From the NCBI GenBank assembly GCA_900696485.1, contig CAADGG010000060.1, positions 62,001 through 126,000 on the forward strand: DNA of 64,000 bases, read 5' to 3'. Shown here in pieces: positions 12,853 through 21,215 of this stretch; within the stretch, counting starts at the first letter, position 1; every line of letters begins with the position of its first letter. Origin of the DNA: an uncultured Pseudomonadota bacterium (GTDB lineage: Bacteria > Myxococcota_A > UBA9160 > PR03). Below the pieces are notes generated by a model. That model searched no databases. It saw only the letters and a program-made list of their open reading frames with translations, and was not told the DNA's origin. A program made the position numbers and the translations under genes.

Positions 12853-13041
12853 TCAGTACTCCTGGGAATTGGACTCGGAAACCGAGTCCGTGCAAAGGCC
12901 TACCGAGCGCTCGACCGTCGAGAGCCGGAGGGTCAGTCGATCTCGTTCGTGAATCAGGTTCTCGAGGCAACCCGCGAAGTCGCGATGCGGATTCGACGAG
13001 CCGAAGAGGCGAGCGAGCCGTAGCGTCAACCATCTGATCAC
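12853..13041 (-). CDS. Small flagellar-operon protein between flgD and flgE
   Basis: 62 residues, beginning MIRWLTLRLARLFGSS and continuing with a helical, charged stretch (CLENLIHERDRLTLRLSTVERSV). Its ATG overlaps the flgD stop (ATGA) and its stop is 3 bases from flgE, so it is almost certainly expressed with the hook genes. Other bacteria often have a small protein at this position (the FlbD/TIGR02530-type flagellar operon proteins), but I see no clear homology. The helix with heptad-like leucines suggests an assembly helper or chaperone; function unknown. Confidence 0.65.
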   Translation of the reverse strand: MIRWLTLRLARLFGSSNPHRDFAGCLENLIHERDRLTLRLSTVERSVGLCTDSVSESNSQEY

Positions 13042-13328
13042 GACTCGTCCTCCACCGGCGCCACGGCGGCCGGCTCCAAGCGCTCGACGGCTTGTTCGAG
13101 GCGTCCGATCCCGGCCGAGATCTGGACGAGCTGCTCGAGCATCGAGAACGTGGCCAACTGTGCGGTGAACTCGGTGGCGTCTTGGGGATTCAGCGGGTCC
13201 TGGTTCTCGAGCTGCGCGAGCAGCATCTGCAGGAACTCGTCGCGTCCTGGTGACGTGGACTGCGACCGCGCCGTCGCCGGATCGACCCCGGTTTTCGCTT
13301 GCAGCGAGATGAAGTCATTGATTTCCAT
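13038..13328 (-). CDS. flgD: Hook-cap assembly protein FlgD, N-terminal domain only
   Basis: 96 residues, against the usual 220 or so. The conserved N-terminal part is intact: DEFLQMLLAQLENQDPLNPQDATEFTAQLATFSMLEQLV. The protein then stops shortly after a helix (IGRLEQAVERLEP). The C-terminal Tudor-like and Ig-like domains that form the visible cap are missing, and no remnant follows; instead the next gene overlaps the stop. FlgD caps the growing hook and controls FlgE addition. Either this organism uses a minimal FlgD or another protein supplies the cap domain. Confidence 0.88.
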   Translation of the reverse strand: MEINDFISLQAKTGVDPATARSQSTSPGRDEFLQMLLAQLENQDPLNPQDATEFTAQLATFSMLEQLVQISAGIGRLEQAVERLEPAAVAPVEDES

Positions 13329-13346
13329 CTTCTCTCCTCCTCCCGA

Positions 13347-14786
13347 TCAGACGTGCACGTCGAGACGTCCGAAGCTTCCGTTCGTACCGGTGTCGGCAGT
13401 GCCCCGGGCCGCTGCCGTGCTGCGCGTGGATGCGGACTGGGAATCAGGACGCAAGCGATTCTCGGCTCCGAGACCATGCTCGCGTCCGGCGGAGGCGGCG
13501 CTGTCTCCATTCGCGCCCGCATCTCCGGCAGGCATGCCGCCATCCATCGGGGTGACGATGAAATCCGCGACCCGAAGATCTCGCGCCGCGAAGAGCTGCG
13601 TGATCGCGGCTCGCTCCGTCATCAACGCCTGCTGGCCTGCCTGCTCGCGGGCCCGGACGACCACCGCGACGCGGCCCTGTTGGAGCTCGACTTGCACCTC
13701 GATCTCACCGAGTGATGCCGGCGAGAGCCGCATCCGCGCCGTCCCGCCGCCTTGCCGTGCGAGCCACTCCACCTGCTGGACGACGGCCGCACTGGGTGTC
13801 GGCGGCGGCGGGGCGGTCCGCTCGGCGGGTGTGGGAGACGACGGCGCCGTCGACTCCCGGATCGCCGGTGATGCAGAGCCTGTCTCGAGCGAAGGCGCCA
13901 CATTCGGTCGTTCGCGTTCCCGATCGCCGGGCGCAATCGGGCGTGCGGCTTCGAGCGGAGACGGCTCGGGTGCGACGAGCCCAGCCTGCACCGGCCGCAG
14001 GGGCGAGGTCACCGTGTGCTTCTCTCGCTCGGGTCCGGCGGTGTCGAGCCCTTCCTCGCGAGGCCGAGTGGGCGTTGTCGGTTTCGCCGACGGATCGGGA
14101 CGCGCCGCTGGCAGCGTCGGCTCTGGAGAGAGCGCGAGGCGCTGTGCCAGACCCGCTGGATCCGTCGGTTCGACGCGACCTGGCGTCGTGTCGCGGACGG
14201 GCGGCGGTTCCAGTCGCGCCGGCGGAGTGAGCTCGGGATCGGACCGGGCCGAAGCGCTCAGCCCGCTGAGTCCGACATCGGCGGTCTGCGCGCCGGATCT
14301 GGCTGCGGCGCTCCGCGGCGGAGAGTCGAGCGGCGTGCTGTCCGAGGGGTCCAGCAGTCTGCTGCTCGGGGCGGCCGAAGCGTCTCCGCGCGCAGCTCGT
14401 GGTGGCGCTCCGGCGCTCGCCGCTGCATGTCCCGCTACGGGGTCCATCGGGAGCAGCGGAACTGGCGCCCGGGGCGTCCGCGTCGAGACATCGACGCGGA
14501 GATCCGTCTCCGGAACGTTCGGTGCCGGTGCTGCTTCGACCCGCGGGATCGCCCCGAACAGCGGATCGACCCCGATCTCGACGTCTGCCTGTTCGACGGC
14601 AGAGAGCTCCGACGCCGTCGGCTCGCCGCCCGGCGACGCCGCCGTCCCTAGGCGCTGCATGAGGAGCAGCGAGAAGAAACCGTTCGCACCGGCCGCTGGT
14701 TCCCCCGTCATGCTCGGAGCAAGCCCGGCGCCGGACGTCTGCGGCGCACTCGAAATCTGTCGCAGCAGGTCGAGGTCGGCCCTCAC
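13347..14786 (-). CDS. fliK: Flagellar hook-length control protein FliK
   Basis: 479 residues from GTG 14786, which overlaps the stop of the gene upstream (GTGA). The long N-terminal and middle parts (to about 355) are low-complexity, rich in Pro, Ala, Ser, Arg and Glu, as expected of the molecular ruler. The C-terminal Flg_hook domain is clear: ARMRLSPASLGEIEVQVELQQGRVAVVV followed by LMTERAAITQLFAARDLRVADFIV, where the conserved L-x-P-x-x-L-G-x-I-x-V motif is present. It ends in GSFGRLDVHV. FliK measures the hook and switches FlhB specificity. Confidence 0.92.
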   Translation of the reverse strand: MRADLDLLRQISSAPQTSGAGLAPSMTGEPAAGANGFFSLLLMQRLGTAASPGGEPTASELSAVEQADVEIGVDPLFGAIPRVEAAPAPNVPETDLRVDVSTRTPRAPVPLLPMDPVAGHAAASAGAPPRAARGDASAAPSSRLLDPSDSTPLDSPPRSAAARSGAQTADVGLSGLSASARSDPELTPPARLEPPPVRDTTPGRVEPTDPAGLAQRLALSPEPTLPAARPDPSAKPTTPTRPREEGLDTAGPEREKHTVTSPLRPVQAGLVAPEPSPLEAARPIAPGDRERERPNVAPSLETGSASPAIRESTAPSSPTPAERTAPPPPTPSAAVVQQVEWLARQGGGTARMRLSPASLGEIEVQVELQQGRVAVVVRAREQAGQQALMTERAAITQLFAARDLRVADFIVTPMDGGMPAGDAGANGDSAASAGREHGLGAENRLRPDSQSASTRSTAAARGTADTGTNGSFGRLDVHV

Positions 14787-15430
14787 GGCTCGTCCTCCTG
14801 CTCCGGGACCGCGCCCACCTGCGGTTCTGGGCGCAAGGCAGGCGACGGCCTGGTCGGCGCCGACACGGAAGGAAGCCCAGGGAGAGGCACCACGCTCGAA
14901 CGCGTCAGGGCGAGCGCCGTCTCGGGTGGCAGCGCCGCGAGGAGTGCTGCGGATCGCTTCGGCTTGATCCGGGCGAGCAGCGCCGATGCCATCTCGATCT
15001 CGAGCTCCTCGAGCAGGACTGCCGCACTCGCCGGCGGCATCGCCGCATACACCTTTGCCAGTCGCCCCACGCCGTCGCCTTGGAGCGCCTCGAGGACGGC
15101 AATTCGCTCGTCCACCTGCTCGCGGCGCGTCACTAGATCGTCGAGGAGCCGGCGTGCCTCGGCGGCGACCTCCTCGAGCGAGCGCTCTCTCTCGTCGAGG
15201 GCCTCTTCCCGGCGGGCGAGAGCTTCCGTCCGCTGCCGGAGTTCGCGAACGAGGCCCACGGGGACGAGACCTTCTTGCCCCTCGCTCGACGGGCTCGTCG
15301 GGCTCGTGTCGGTTTGCGAAGCCGTCTGCTGCGCCGCCGCGGACGGTGCGGCGTGCGGGCCGATCAGCACACCCACGGCGAGCAGAGCGAGCGCTGCGAC
15401 GCTCCCGCGGAGTCGGCGGGCTCGGGTCAT
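14783..15430 (-). CDS. MotE-like / MgtE-N-domain flagellar protein
   Basis: 215 residues. The ATG at 15430 overlaps the fliJ stop. After MTRARRLRG there is a hydrophobic stretch (SVAALALLAVGVLIGPHA) acting as a signal or membrane anchor. A coiled coil follows (LRQRTEALARREEALDERERSLEEV), then a domain with VYAAMPPASAAVLLEELEIEMASALLARIKPKRSAALLAALPP, the helical repeat of the MgtE N-domain family found in MotE. MotE is a periplasmic motor chaperone in epsilonproteobacteria; proteins of this type lie after fliJ in many flagellar operons. The C-terminal tail is Pro-rich and disordered. Confidence 0.8.
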   Translation of the reverse strand: MTRARRLRGSVAALALLAVGVLIGPHAAPSAAAQQTASQTDTSPTSPSSEGQEGLVPVGLVRELRQRTEALARREEALDERERSLEEVAAEARRLLDDLVTRREQVDERIAVLEALQGDGVGRLAKVYAAMPPASAAVLLEELEIEMASALLARIKPKRSAALLAALPPETALALTRSSVVPLPGLPSVSAPTRPSPALRPEPQVGAVPEQEDEP

Positions 15431-15879
15431 CGAAGCAGTCCCGGGCGCCGACGAACTCGCTGCGCCCGCTCGTCGATCTCGCTCTGTGCGCGCCGCTCGG
15501 CCTCTCTCCGCCAGTGCTGCACCTTGCGCTCTCGCAGGCGCTCGAGAGACTCGACGCGGTCCTGGGCGGCGCGGACCTCTCCGACCGCCGTCTCCACCGC
15601 CGCGCGAAGTGCCTCGTCCCGTGCGGCGAGCTCGATGCCTTCCGCGCACCACGCCTGCTCGACGCGGGCCAACTCGTACAGCGCACCCGCAGCCACGCCT
15701 TCCCGCAGCCGCTCGGCTGTCTGTGCCGCGTGGCGCTCGCGCGCCCGCTGGACTCCGTCTGCACGCCGACCGTGTTCCGCGTAGGCCCTACGGGCGGATT
15801 CGAGCGCCGCGACGAGCCGCCGCAACTCGAAGACCCGTACGGATAGCAGCGGATCGAGACGGAAACGGAAGCCCTTCAT
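15427..15879 (-). CDS. fliJ: Flagellar export protein FliJ
   Basis: 150 residues, almost entirely coiled coil. It starts MKGFRFRLDPLLSVRVFELRR, the family's F-x-F-x-L-x-x-L-L-x-x-R pattern. FliJ escorts chaperones and couples the FliI ATPase to the FlhA gate, playing the part that gamma plays in F1. It has ATGA overlaps on both sides, with fliI upstream and the MotE-like gene downstream. Confidence 0.92.
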   Translation of the reverse strand: MKGFRFRLDPLLSVRVFELRRLVAALESARRAYAEHGRRADGVQRARERHAAQTAERLREGVAAGALYELARVEQAWCAEGIELAARDEALRAAVETAVGEVRAAQDRVESLERLRERKVQHWRREAERRAQSEIDERAQRVRRRPGLLR

Positions 15880-17216
15880 GGCGCCTCCGGTGCCAGAGCC
15901 GCGGCCAGCTCCGCCACGCTCGTGGACAAGTTCACCCGCTCGTCGGGCGCCTGCCGCATGAGAGCCCGCAGACGGGGCTCGAGGCGACGGGCTTCCTCGA
16001 TGCGCGGGTCGCTTCCGGGCGCATAGGCGCCGGACGCGATCAGATCCTCAGCGGCCCGGTAGGTCGCGAGGGCCTCACGTGCGCGGCCGGCGTCCACCCG
16101 CTGCGTCTCGCCGCTGACGTCGGGCATCACGCGCGAGACGCTCGACAGGACATCGATGGGTGGAAAGTGCCCGCGTTCAGCGAGTTCGCGCGTGAGAACG
16201 ACGTGGCCGTCGAGGAGCGAGCGCGCAGCATCCGCGACCGGCTCCAGTTGATCGTCGCCCTCGACCAGGACGGTGTAGATGCCGGTGATGCTGCCCCCGC
16301 TCGCGGCGGTGCCAGCGCGTTCGAGCAGCGCCGGGAGCGCACTCCACATCGACGGCGGGTAGCCTCGTGTCGCCGGCGGCTCTCCGGCGGCGAGTCCGAT
16401 CTCGCGCAGCGCCGTGCAGAAGCGCGTCACCGAGTCCATCAGCAGCAGCACGTGTTGGCCGTCGTCGCGGAAACCTTCCGCGATCGCTGTTGCGGCGCGA
16501 GCTGCACGAACTCGAAGCGCAGCGCTCTCGTCACTGGTTGCGACGACGACGACGGAACGGGCGCGCGCTGCGGCAAGGTCGCGCTCGAGGAAATCCCGGA
16601 CTTCGCGGCCGCGCTCCCCGATCAGCGCGATCACCGCAACGTCGCAGGCCGTGTATCGTGCGATCTGTCCGAGCAAGGTGGACTTGCCCACTCCCGATCC
16701 GGCGAAGAGTCCGAGCCGTGCGCCTCGGCCGGCCGTCAACAGTGCGTTGATGGCACGGACCCCGACATCGAGCGGTTGGTCGATGCGGGGACGCGTGAGC
16801 GTCGGCTCGGGCGCGCGATGCAGCGGAACCGGGTCCGCGTCGAGCAACGGCGGCCCGCCGTCGATCGGTCGCCCGAGTCCGTCGAGGACGCGGCCGAGCG
16901 TCGCGGGACCGGCCGGCACGAGCGCCCGCGCGCCGGACGAGACGACCCGCCAACCCGGTGCGACGCCATGCCCCGTCTCGAGCGGCATCAGAAGATGTCG
17001 GCCATCGCGGAAGCCGACCACTTCGGCCGCGAAACCCACCCCGCCATGGCCAGGCTCGACGCGACACAGCGAGCTGACCCGAGCACCGGCGAGACCCTCG
17101 ACTTCGACAGCAGAGCCCATGACGGCGCACACTCGCCCCGCGTGCTCGTAGGGCGTGAGGCTGGCGATCCGGCGCTGACACGCGGCGAAAAAGGCGGCGT
17201 CGGGCAACGTACTCAC
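15876..17216 (-). CDS. fliI: Flagellar export ATPase FliI
   Basis: 446 residues from GTG 17216, which overlaps the fliH stop. Walker A is GLFAGSGVGKSTLLGQ, the ALIGERGREVRDF segment carries the catalytic Glu, and Walker B is HVLLLMDSVTRF. The C-terminus continues DVLSSVSRVMPDVSG, as in the type III ATPase family, which is related to F1 beta. The N-terminal beta barrel begins STLPDAAFFAACQRRI. It forms the hexameric ATPase under the export gate. Confidence 0.97.
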   Translation of the reverse strand: MSTLPDAAFFAACQRRIASLTPYEHAGRVCAVMGSAVEVEGLAGARVSSLCRVEPGHGGVGFAAEVVGFRDGRHLLMPLETGHGVAPGWRVVSSGARALVPAGPATLGRVLDGLGRPIDGGPPLLDADPVPLHRAPEPTLTRPRIDQPLDVGVRAINALLTAGRGARLGLFAGSGVGKSTLLGQIARYTACDVAVIALIGERGREVRDFLERDLAAARARSVVVVATSDESAALRVRAARAATAIAEGFRDDGQHVLLLMDSVTRFCTALREIGLAAGEPPATRGYPPSMWSALPALLERAGTAASGGSITGIYTVLVEGDDQLEPVADAARSLLDGHVVLTRELAERGHFPPIDVLSSVSRVMPDVSGETQRVDAGRAREALATYRAAEDLIASGAYAPGSDPRIEEARRLEPRLRALMRQAPDERVNLSTSVAELAAALAPEAP

Positions 17217-18226
17217 GAGCGCGTCCTTCGTCGGGTGGGGGTCGGAACGGGCTTCGGATCGCACTCCGCCGCGGATGCCGGCACCCGTCGTGCGCGCTTG
17301 CGCGACCGGGACGCCGCGGCAAGCCGAGTATCCGCGGGCTTCGCCACGAACTCGCTGGCATCTCCCTCGGGACGCGCCGGGTCGAGCCCATCCCCAGGGT
17401 TCCCCGTTCCCGTAGCCGTCATCCGGTCCTTCGTCTCGGACAGGTCCTTCGTCTCGCTCTCGGCGCAGCCGGTGTCCTTCGGCGAGGGCTCCGGAGTCAC
17501 CGCTGCGCCGCTCGGGTCGCCGGGATCCGCGAGCCCCGTCGCGCAGAGCTGTTCTTCGAGGCCGGCGCGGAGACGCTCGAGCGCGAGATCCACGGTGGCG
17601 CGGGCGTCACTCCTGTGGGCCCGAACGCGTGCATCTCCGGATTCCAGCGATGCGTCGGCCACGAAGTGGAGCACCCGGCTCACCCGTTCGGCAGGCTGCT
17701 GCGGCGAGAGGGCCGAGCGCACGACCTCCAGGTCATCTGGCGCCAACGCGATGTGCAGCGGCTCGTCTGGCTCGAAGCTCGCGAGAGCCTGGCCGACGAG
17801 CCCGGCGAGCGCACTGCGGTCGAGCGCGAGGGTGCGTGCAAGAATGCGTTCAGAGATCGCGCAGGCGAGGTCGATGATCCCGTGCCGGCTTGCGATGAGA
17901 TCGCTCCGGCGTTGCCCGGACAGCGCGCTCGCCGCCTTCTCGAGCGCGGCGAGTGCGTGCTTCAGCGCCGCTGCATCCGCCCACGGAAGCTGCGCGCGGC
18001 CGGCCGCCTCGCCGTGCATGTAGGCTTCCCTGCGGATCGCGTCGAGGTCCGCCGGCGCCGGCTCGGGTGGCTCCGCGCCGCCAGCGCTCGCGTTGGAAGA
18101 GTCGACGCCCAGGGGCCGAACGTGAGGGACGAACGCCCCCTGCGTGCTGGGCGCTGCGGACGTGAAGCGGCGGATCCCGCCCGGCGAATCCGCCGGCTCG
18201 AAGCGTTCGAGTTCCGACCATGCCAT
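17213..18226 (-). CDS. fliH: Flagellar stator/assembly protein FliH with extended C-terminus
   Basis: 337 residues, longer than the usual 220-260. The core (about 60-233) contains AIRREAYMHGEAAGRAQ, a central helix and ALDRSALAGLVGQAL, then the conserved LHIALAPDDLEVV and HFVADASLESGDARV near residues 158-200. Beyond about residue 233 there is a roughly 100-residue tail rich in Pro, Asp, Glu and, at the end, Lys/Arg (SRSRKRARRVP, PTPTRRRTRS). FliH normally binds FliI through its C-terminal domain, so a disordered basic extension after that domain is unusual. There is no fliG between fliF and this gene, which is atypical. Confidence 0.9.
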   Translation of the reverse strand: MAWSELERFEPADSPGGIRRFTSAAPSTQGAFVPHVRPLGVDSSNASAGGAEPPEPAPADLDAIRREAYMHGEAAGRAQLPWADAAALKHALAALEKAASALSGQRRSDLIASRHGIIDLACAISERILARTLALDRSALAGLVGQALASFEPDEPLHIALAPDDLEVVRSALSPQQPAERVSRVLHFVADASLESGDARVRAHRSDARATVDLALERLRAGLEEQLCATGLADPGDPSGAAVTPEPSPKDTGCAESETKDLSETKDRMTATGTGNPGDGLDPARPEGDASEFVAKPADTRLAAASRSRKRARRVPASAAECDPKPVPTPTRRRTRS

Positions 18227-18229
18227 CCG

Positions 18230-19810
18230 TCAGCTCCTCCTCAGCCAGCCCTGGATCGCGCGCACGGATTCGTCGGCGCGCAGGCGTGCCAGGTCGGCGG
18301 CCGGCTGCGGGATCCCACCCGGAGCCGTGGTCTCGGAAGCGAGTCGAGCGCTGGACGCTCCGGCTCCAGCAAGCTGTGCCTCGAGGTCCGCGACGCGCGC
18401 TGGCAACACCGGCGACTCGCCCGCGGCCAGGACGCGCGCGAGTGGGCGTACGACGAGCAACGAGAAGGCGATCAGCGCCCCGAGCATCAGCAGTCCGCGC
18501 AGGGCCGTCGCCGACAAGACCAGCAGATCCGGGTCGAGCCACGACTCCTCGATCGGCTCGGCCCCTTCCAGGGCGCGGAACGGAGCATTCGTGATCTTCA
18601 GGTCATCGCCGCGTTCGACCGAGAATCCCACCGCCCGTTTCGCCAGCTCCTCGAAGTTCGTGATCGCCTCGGGCTCCCACGGCTCGAAGCCCTGTTCGCT
18701 GCCCGGCTTGCCATCGATCAAGATCGCGACCGAGATTCGCTCGACACTTCCCGGTGCTTCGACGGAGCGACGCACCGTCTTGCTGATCTCGTAGTTGATG
18801 GTTTCGCTCGTGCGTGAGGTGCTGCGCGCCGTCCCGTCGATCGGTTCGGCTCCCGGCCGTCCCGGTACATTGCTCGCCGCCCCGGGCGGACCCGCGGCGA
18901 TCGCGCTTCCGTCCTGGTCCGATTCGACGCTGCGCTGCTCGCTGCGTTCGACCTGGGAATCCGGGTCGTAGCGCTCCTCGGTTTGCTCGACCTGCGTCCA
19001 GTCCAGATCGGCGCGCACCCGCGCAACGACCCGGCCGGGTCCGACGGCCGGCACGAGGATCGCCTCGATGCGCTCGGCCAGCTCCTCTTCGAGCCGCCGT
19101 TGATGCTCGCCGCCGCCTGCCGGCTGCCCGACCTCGAGACCATCCCCGGCCGGTGCCAGCAGCCGACCGCGCCCATCGACGATCGTCACGCGTTCGTTCG
19201 TCAAGCCCTCCACGCTGGCCGACACCAGGTGGACGATGCCGCGGATCTGCGCGGGTCCGAGCTCCGAACCCGGGCGCAGGTCCACGACCACCGACGCACT
19301 CGGCTGGCGTTCGCCATTTCCGACGAAGGGTGTCCGCTCGGGCAACGCGATCTGCACGCGCGCGCGCGCCACCGGGTCGAGCTCGGCGACGCTCCGGGCG
19401 AGCTCTCCTTGCAGCGCGCGCCGATAGTTCACGCGGTGCACGAAGTCCGTCACTCCGAAGTCGGCCTGGTCGAAGAGTTCGAATCCAGTGCCACCACCGC
19501 GCGGGAGGCCGCTTCCAGCGAGCCGGATCCGCATCTCATGCACACGATCGGCGGACACGTGGATCGCTTGTCCCTGCTCTTCGAGTCGGTAGGGGACACG
19601 CGCCGCGTCGAGCGCTTCGACCACGTCGGCCATCTCGTCACCGGCGAGACCGCGATAGAGCAAGGCATACCGCGTGTCGACGGCGCCGAATCCGAGCCAC
19701 AGGAAGAAGAGCAGCGAACCCAACGCAGTCGTCGCGAAGACGGCCCGGCGTACCGGAGACCACGCGAGCATCTGGGCCCGAAGATTCTGGAGTGATTCCG
19801 AGAACGACAT
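18230..19810 (-). CDS. fliF: Flagellar MS-ring protein FliF
   Basis: 526 residues. First membrane helix AVFATTALGSLLFFLWLGF at about 24-42, then the periplasmic ring-building motifs with YALLYRGLAGDEMADVVEALDA and ARVQIALPERTPFVGNGERQPSASVVVDLRPG. The second membrane helix is LRGLLMLGALIAFSLLVVRPL at about 430-450. The C-terminal FliG-binding end is RADESVRAIQGWLRRS. Normally fliG follows at once; here fliH does, and fliG is about 32 kb away. Confidence 0.97.
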   Translation of the reverse strand: MSFSESLQNLRAQMLAWSPVRRAVFATTALGSLLFFLWLGFGAVDTRYALLYRGLAGDEMADVVEALDAARVPYRLEEQGQAIHVSADRVHEMRIRLAGSGLPRGGGTGFELFDQADFGVTDFVHRVNYRRALQGELARSVAELDPVARARVQIALPERTPFVGNGERQPSASVVVDLRPGSELGPAQIRGIVHLVSASVEGLTNERVTIVDGRGRLLAPAGDGLEVGQPAGGGEHQRRLEEELAERIEAILVPAVGPGRVVARVRADLDWTQVEQTEERYDPDSQVERSEQRSVESDQDGSAIAAGPPGAASNVPGRPGAEPIDGTARSTSRTSETINYEISKTVRRSVEAPGSVERISVAILIDGKPGSEQGFEPWEPEAITNFEELAKRAVGFSVERGDDLKITNAPFRALEGAEPIEESWLDPDLLVLSATALRGLLMLGALIAFSLLVVRPLARVLAAGESPVLPARVADLEAQLAGAGASSARLASETTAPGGIPQPAADLARLRADESVRAIQGWLRRS

Positions 19811-19813
19811 CGA

Positions 19814-20104
19814 TCAGACCTGCAGCCGCATGATTTCTTGGAAGGCCTCGAGGCCGCGATTGCGCAGCTCGGCAACCAACCGGAGGGAGAGATCGGCCTT
19901 CGAGAGCGCGAGCATGGCATCGAGACCATCGCCAGTTCCGGAAGCGATCTTCTGGGCCTCGGTCTCGGCCGTATGCTGATCGTCGGAGGCGGCGCGCAGA
20001 AGCTCGCCGAGGCGTTCGGCAAACCTCGCGTCGCGTCCGGTACCCGACGTCGGCGCGGGCGTACGCGGCAGGAGGGTCGCGCTCTCGAATCCGTCGATTT
20101 TCAT
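19814..20104 (-). CDS. fliE: Flagellar MS-ring-rod junction protein FliE
   Basis: 96 residues. The conserved C-terminal half reads DGLDAMLALSKADLSLRLVAELRNRGLEAFQEIMRLQV, matching the family pattern with a final E-I-M-R-x-Q-V. FliE joins the MS ring to the rod. The ATG overlaps the flgC stop. Confidence 0.94.
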   Translation of the reverse strand: MKIDGFESATLLPRTPAPTSGTGRDARFAERLGELLRAASDDQHTAETEAQKIASGTGDGLDAMLALSKADLSLRLVAELRNRGLEAFQEIMRLQV

Positions 20105-20526
20105 CGCCCGATCCTCAGCGTGGCATCGCTCATCTCGCGTGCCTTGCGCAGTGTCACGAGGTTTGCCTCATAGGACCGGCTCGCCGAGATCACATTCGCG
20201 AGCTCCTCGATCGGATCGACGTTCGGAAGCCGGACGAAGCCTTCCTCGTCGGCGTCCGGATGCCCGGGATCGAAACGCAGCGCGCCAGGGCGCGCATCGA
20301 ACTCGATGCGCGGAACGCGCACGGCACCGATCTCGCGGTCGAGCCGGTCCGCGAACGGACCGGATACCGGCACCGACTCGAAGACCGGATCCCGGCGTTG
20401 GTACGGTCCACCTTCAGCCGTCCGAGTGGTGTTGACGTTCGCGAGGTTCGAGGCCGTAACCACCATCCGCATCCGCTGCGCGAGCAGTCCGGATACGGCG
20501 ATATCGCTGATCTGAGAGAGCTTCAA
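20101..20526 (-). CDS. flgC: Flagellar proximal rod protein FlgC
   Basis: 141 residues with a TTG start supported by GGAGG eight bases upstream. The N-terminus is MKLSQISDIAVSGLLAQRMRMVVTASNLANVNTTRT, and the C-terminus has VDPIEELANVISASRSYEANLVTLRKAREM, both typical of rod proteins. It forms the proximal rod with FlgB and FlgF. Confidence 0.95.
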   Translation of the reverse strand: MKLSQISDIAVSGLLAQRMRMVVTASNLANVNTTRTAEGGPYQRRDPVFESVPVSGPFADRLDREIGAVRVPRIEFDARPGALRFDPGHPDADEEGFVRLPNVDPIEELANVISASRSYEANLVTLRKAREMSDATLRIGR

Positions 20527-20557
20527 GTTCGGGACCTCCGTCTCTGGATCCGGGCGC

Positions 20558-20938
20558 CTAACGGCCGCCGGCGACGGCGACCTGACGCAGCAGCAGCAGG
20601 CGCGAGAGCACTTCTGCCTGTTCGTTGAACGCGCCGGCGTTGCGCGAGAGCTGGATCAACTCGCGGTCGAGGTTCACGGTGTTGCCGTCGGGCCTTGCCG
20701 CCTTGCGTTCGACGACGCGACGCACGCCGGCTTCCTCGCCGGCCTCGCCGGCCAGATGCTGGGAGTGGGTCCGTGCGACGTCGACTTTCGCGAGCGCGTC
20801 GCCGAACACCAGGTCGGCACGCCGATAGCCGGGTGTGTCGGCATTCGCGACGTTGGCCGACAGAACCGCCTGCCGGTCCACCCGGAAGCGCATCGCCCTG
20901 GCCATGGTCGAGATCACATCCTCACTGCCATGGAACAT
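20558..20938 (-). CDS. flgB: Flagellar proximal rod protein FlgB
   Basis: 126 residues from ATG 20938, which follows a GAGGAG ribosome site. It contains QAVLSANVANADTPGYRRADLVF, the rod signature, and ends with the amphipathic helix FNEQAEVLSRLLLLRQVAVAGG. First gene of the large operon running down to flgE. A sigma-54 promoter lies close upstream, giving a leader of only about 16 bases. Confidence 0.95.
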   Translation of the reverse strand: MFHGSEDVISTMARAMRFRVDRQAVLSANVANADTPGYRRADLVFGDALAKVDVARTHSQHLAGEAGEEAGVRRVVERKAARPDGNTVNLDRELIQLSRNAGAFNEQAEVLSRLLLLRQVAVAGGR

Positions 20939-20964
20939 CACCGAACTCCTCGCCAGGGTCCTAG

Positions 20965-20981
20965 AGCAAGTCGCGTGCCAG
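20965..20981 (-). promoter_or_regulatory. Sigma-54 promoter for the flgB-flgE operon
   Basis: On the minus strand the site reads CTGGCACGCGACTTGCT, with GG at -24, exactly ten bases, then GC at -12. This matches the RpoN consensus TGGCAC-N5-TTGCW almost perfectly. The start would be near 20954. The rest of the gap, up to the regulator gene at 21216, shows nothing else clear. Confidence 0.9.
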
Positions 20982-21215
20982 CCGCTCCAGAAACGAGAAG
21001 ACACGTGAACTCGCAGAGTTCGAGCGATCCGTGCGTCCGACGCAGGGATCCCGCGGACGCATCCGATGCAAACTGAAACGCCGATGTGGAAGGATCTTCC
21101 GGGTCGGCGGTCCGAACACGAGGGCCGAGTGACGTCACCGTGCCGAACGGGCGTCGCGGCTCCCTCCTCGACGGCGCGTGACTTCGGCGCGGGATTCGGA
21201 TTCCCGGTGGCCGCG

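Noticed and set aside
13150..14967. 600-codon plus-strand frame across fliK
   Set aside because: Shadow of GC-rich fliK and flgD; composition is Ser/Arg/Ala without structure.
14964..18023. Very long open frame (over 1000 codons) on the plus strand
   Set aside because: It lies antisense to fliH, fliI, fliJ and the MotE-like gene; codon pattern follows the minus-strand genes and the protein is low-complexity with no domain.
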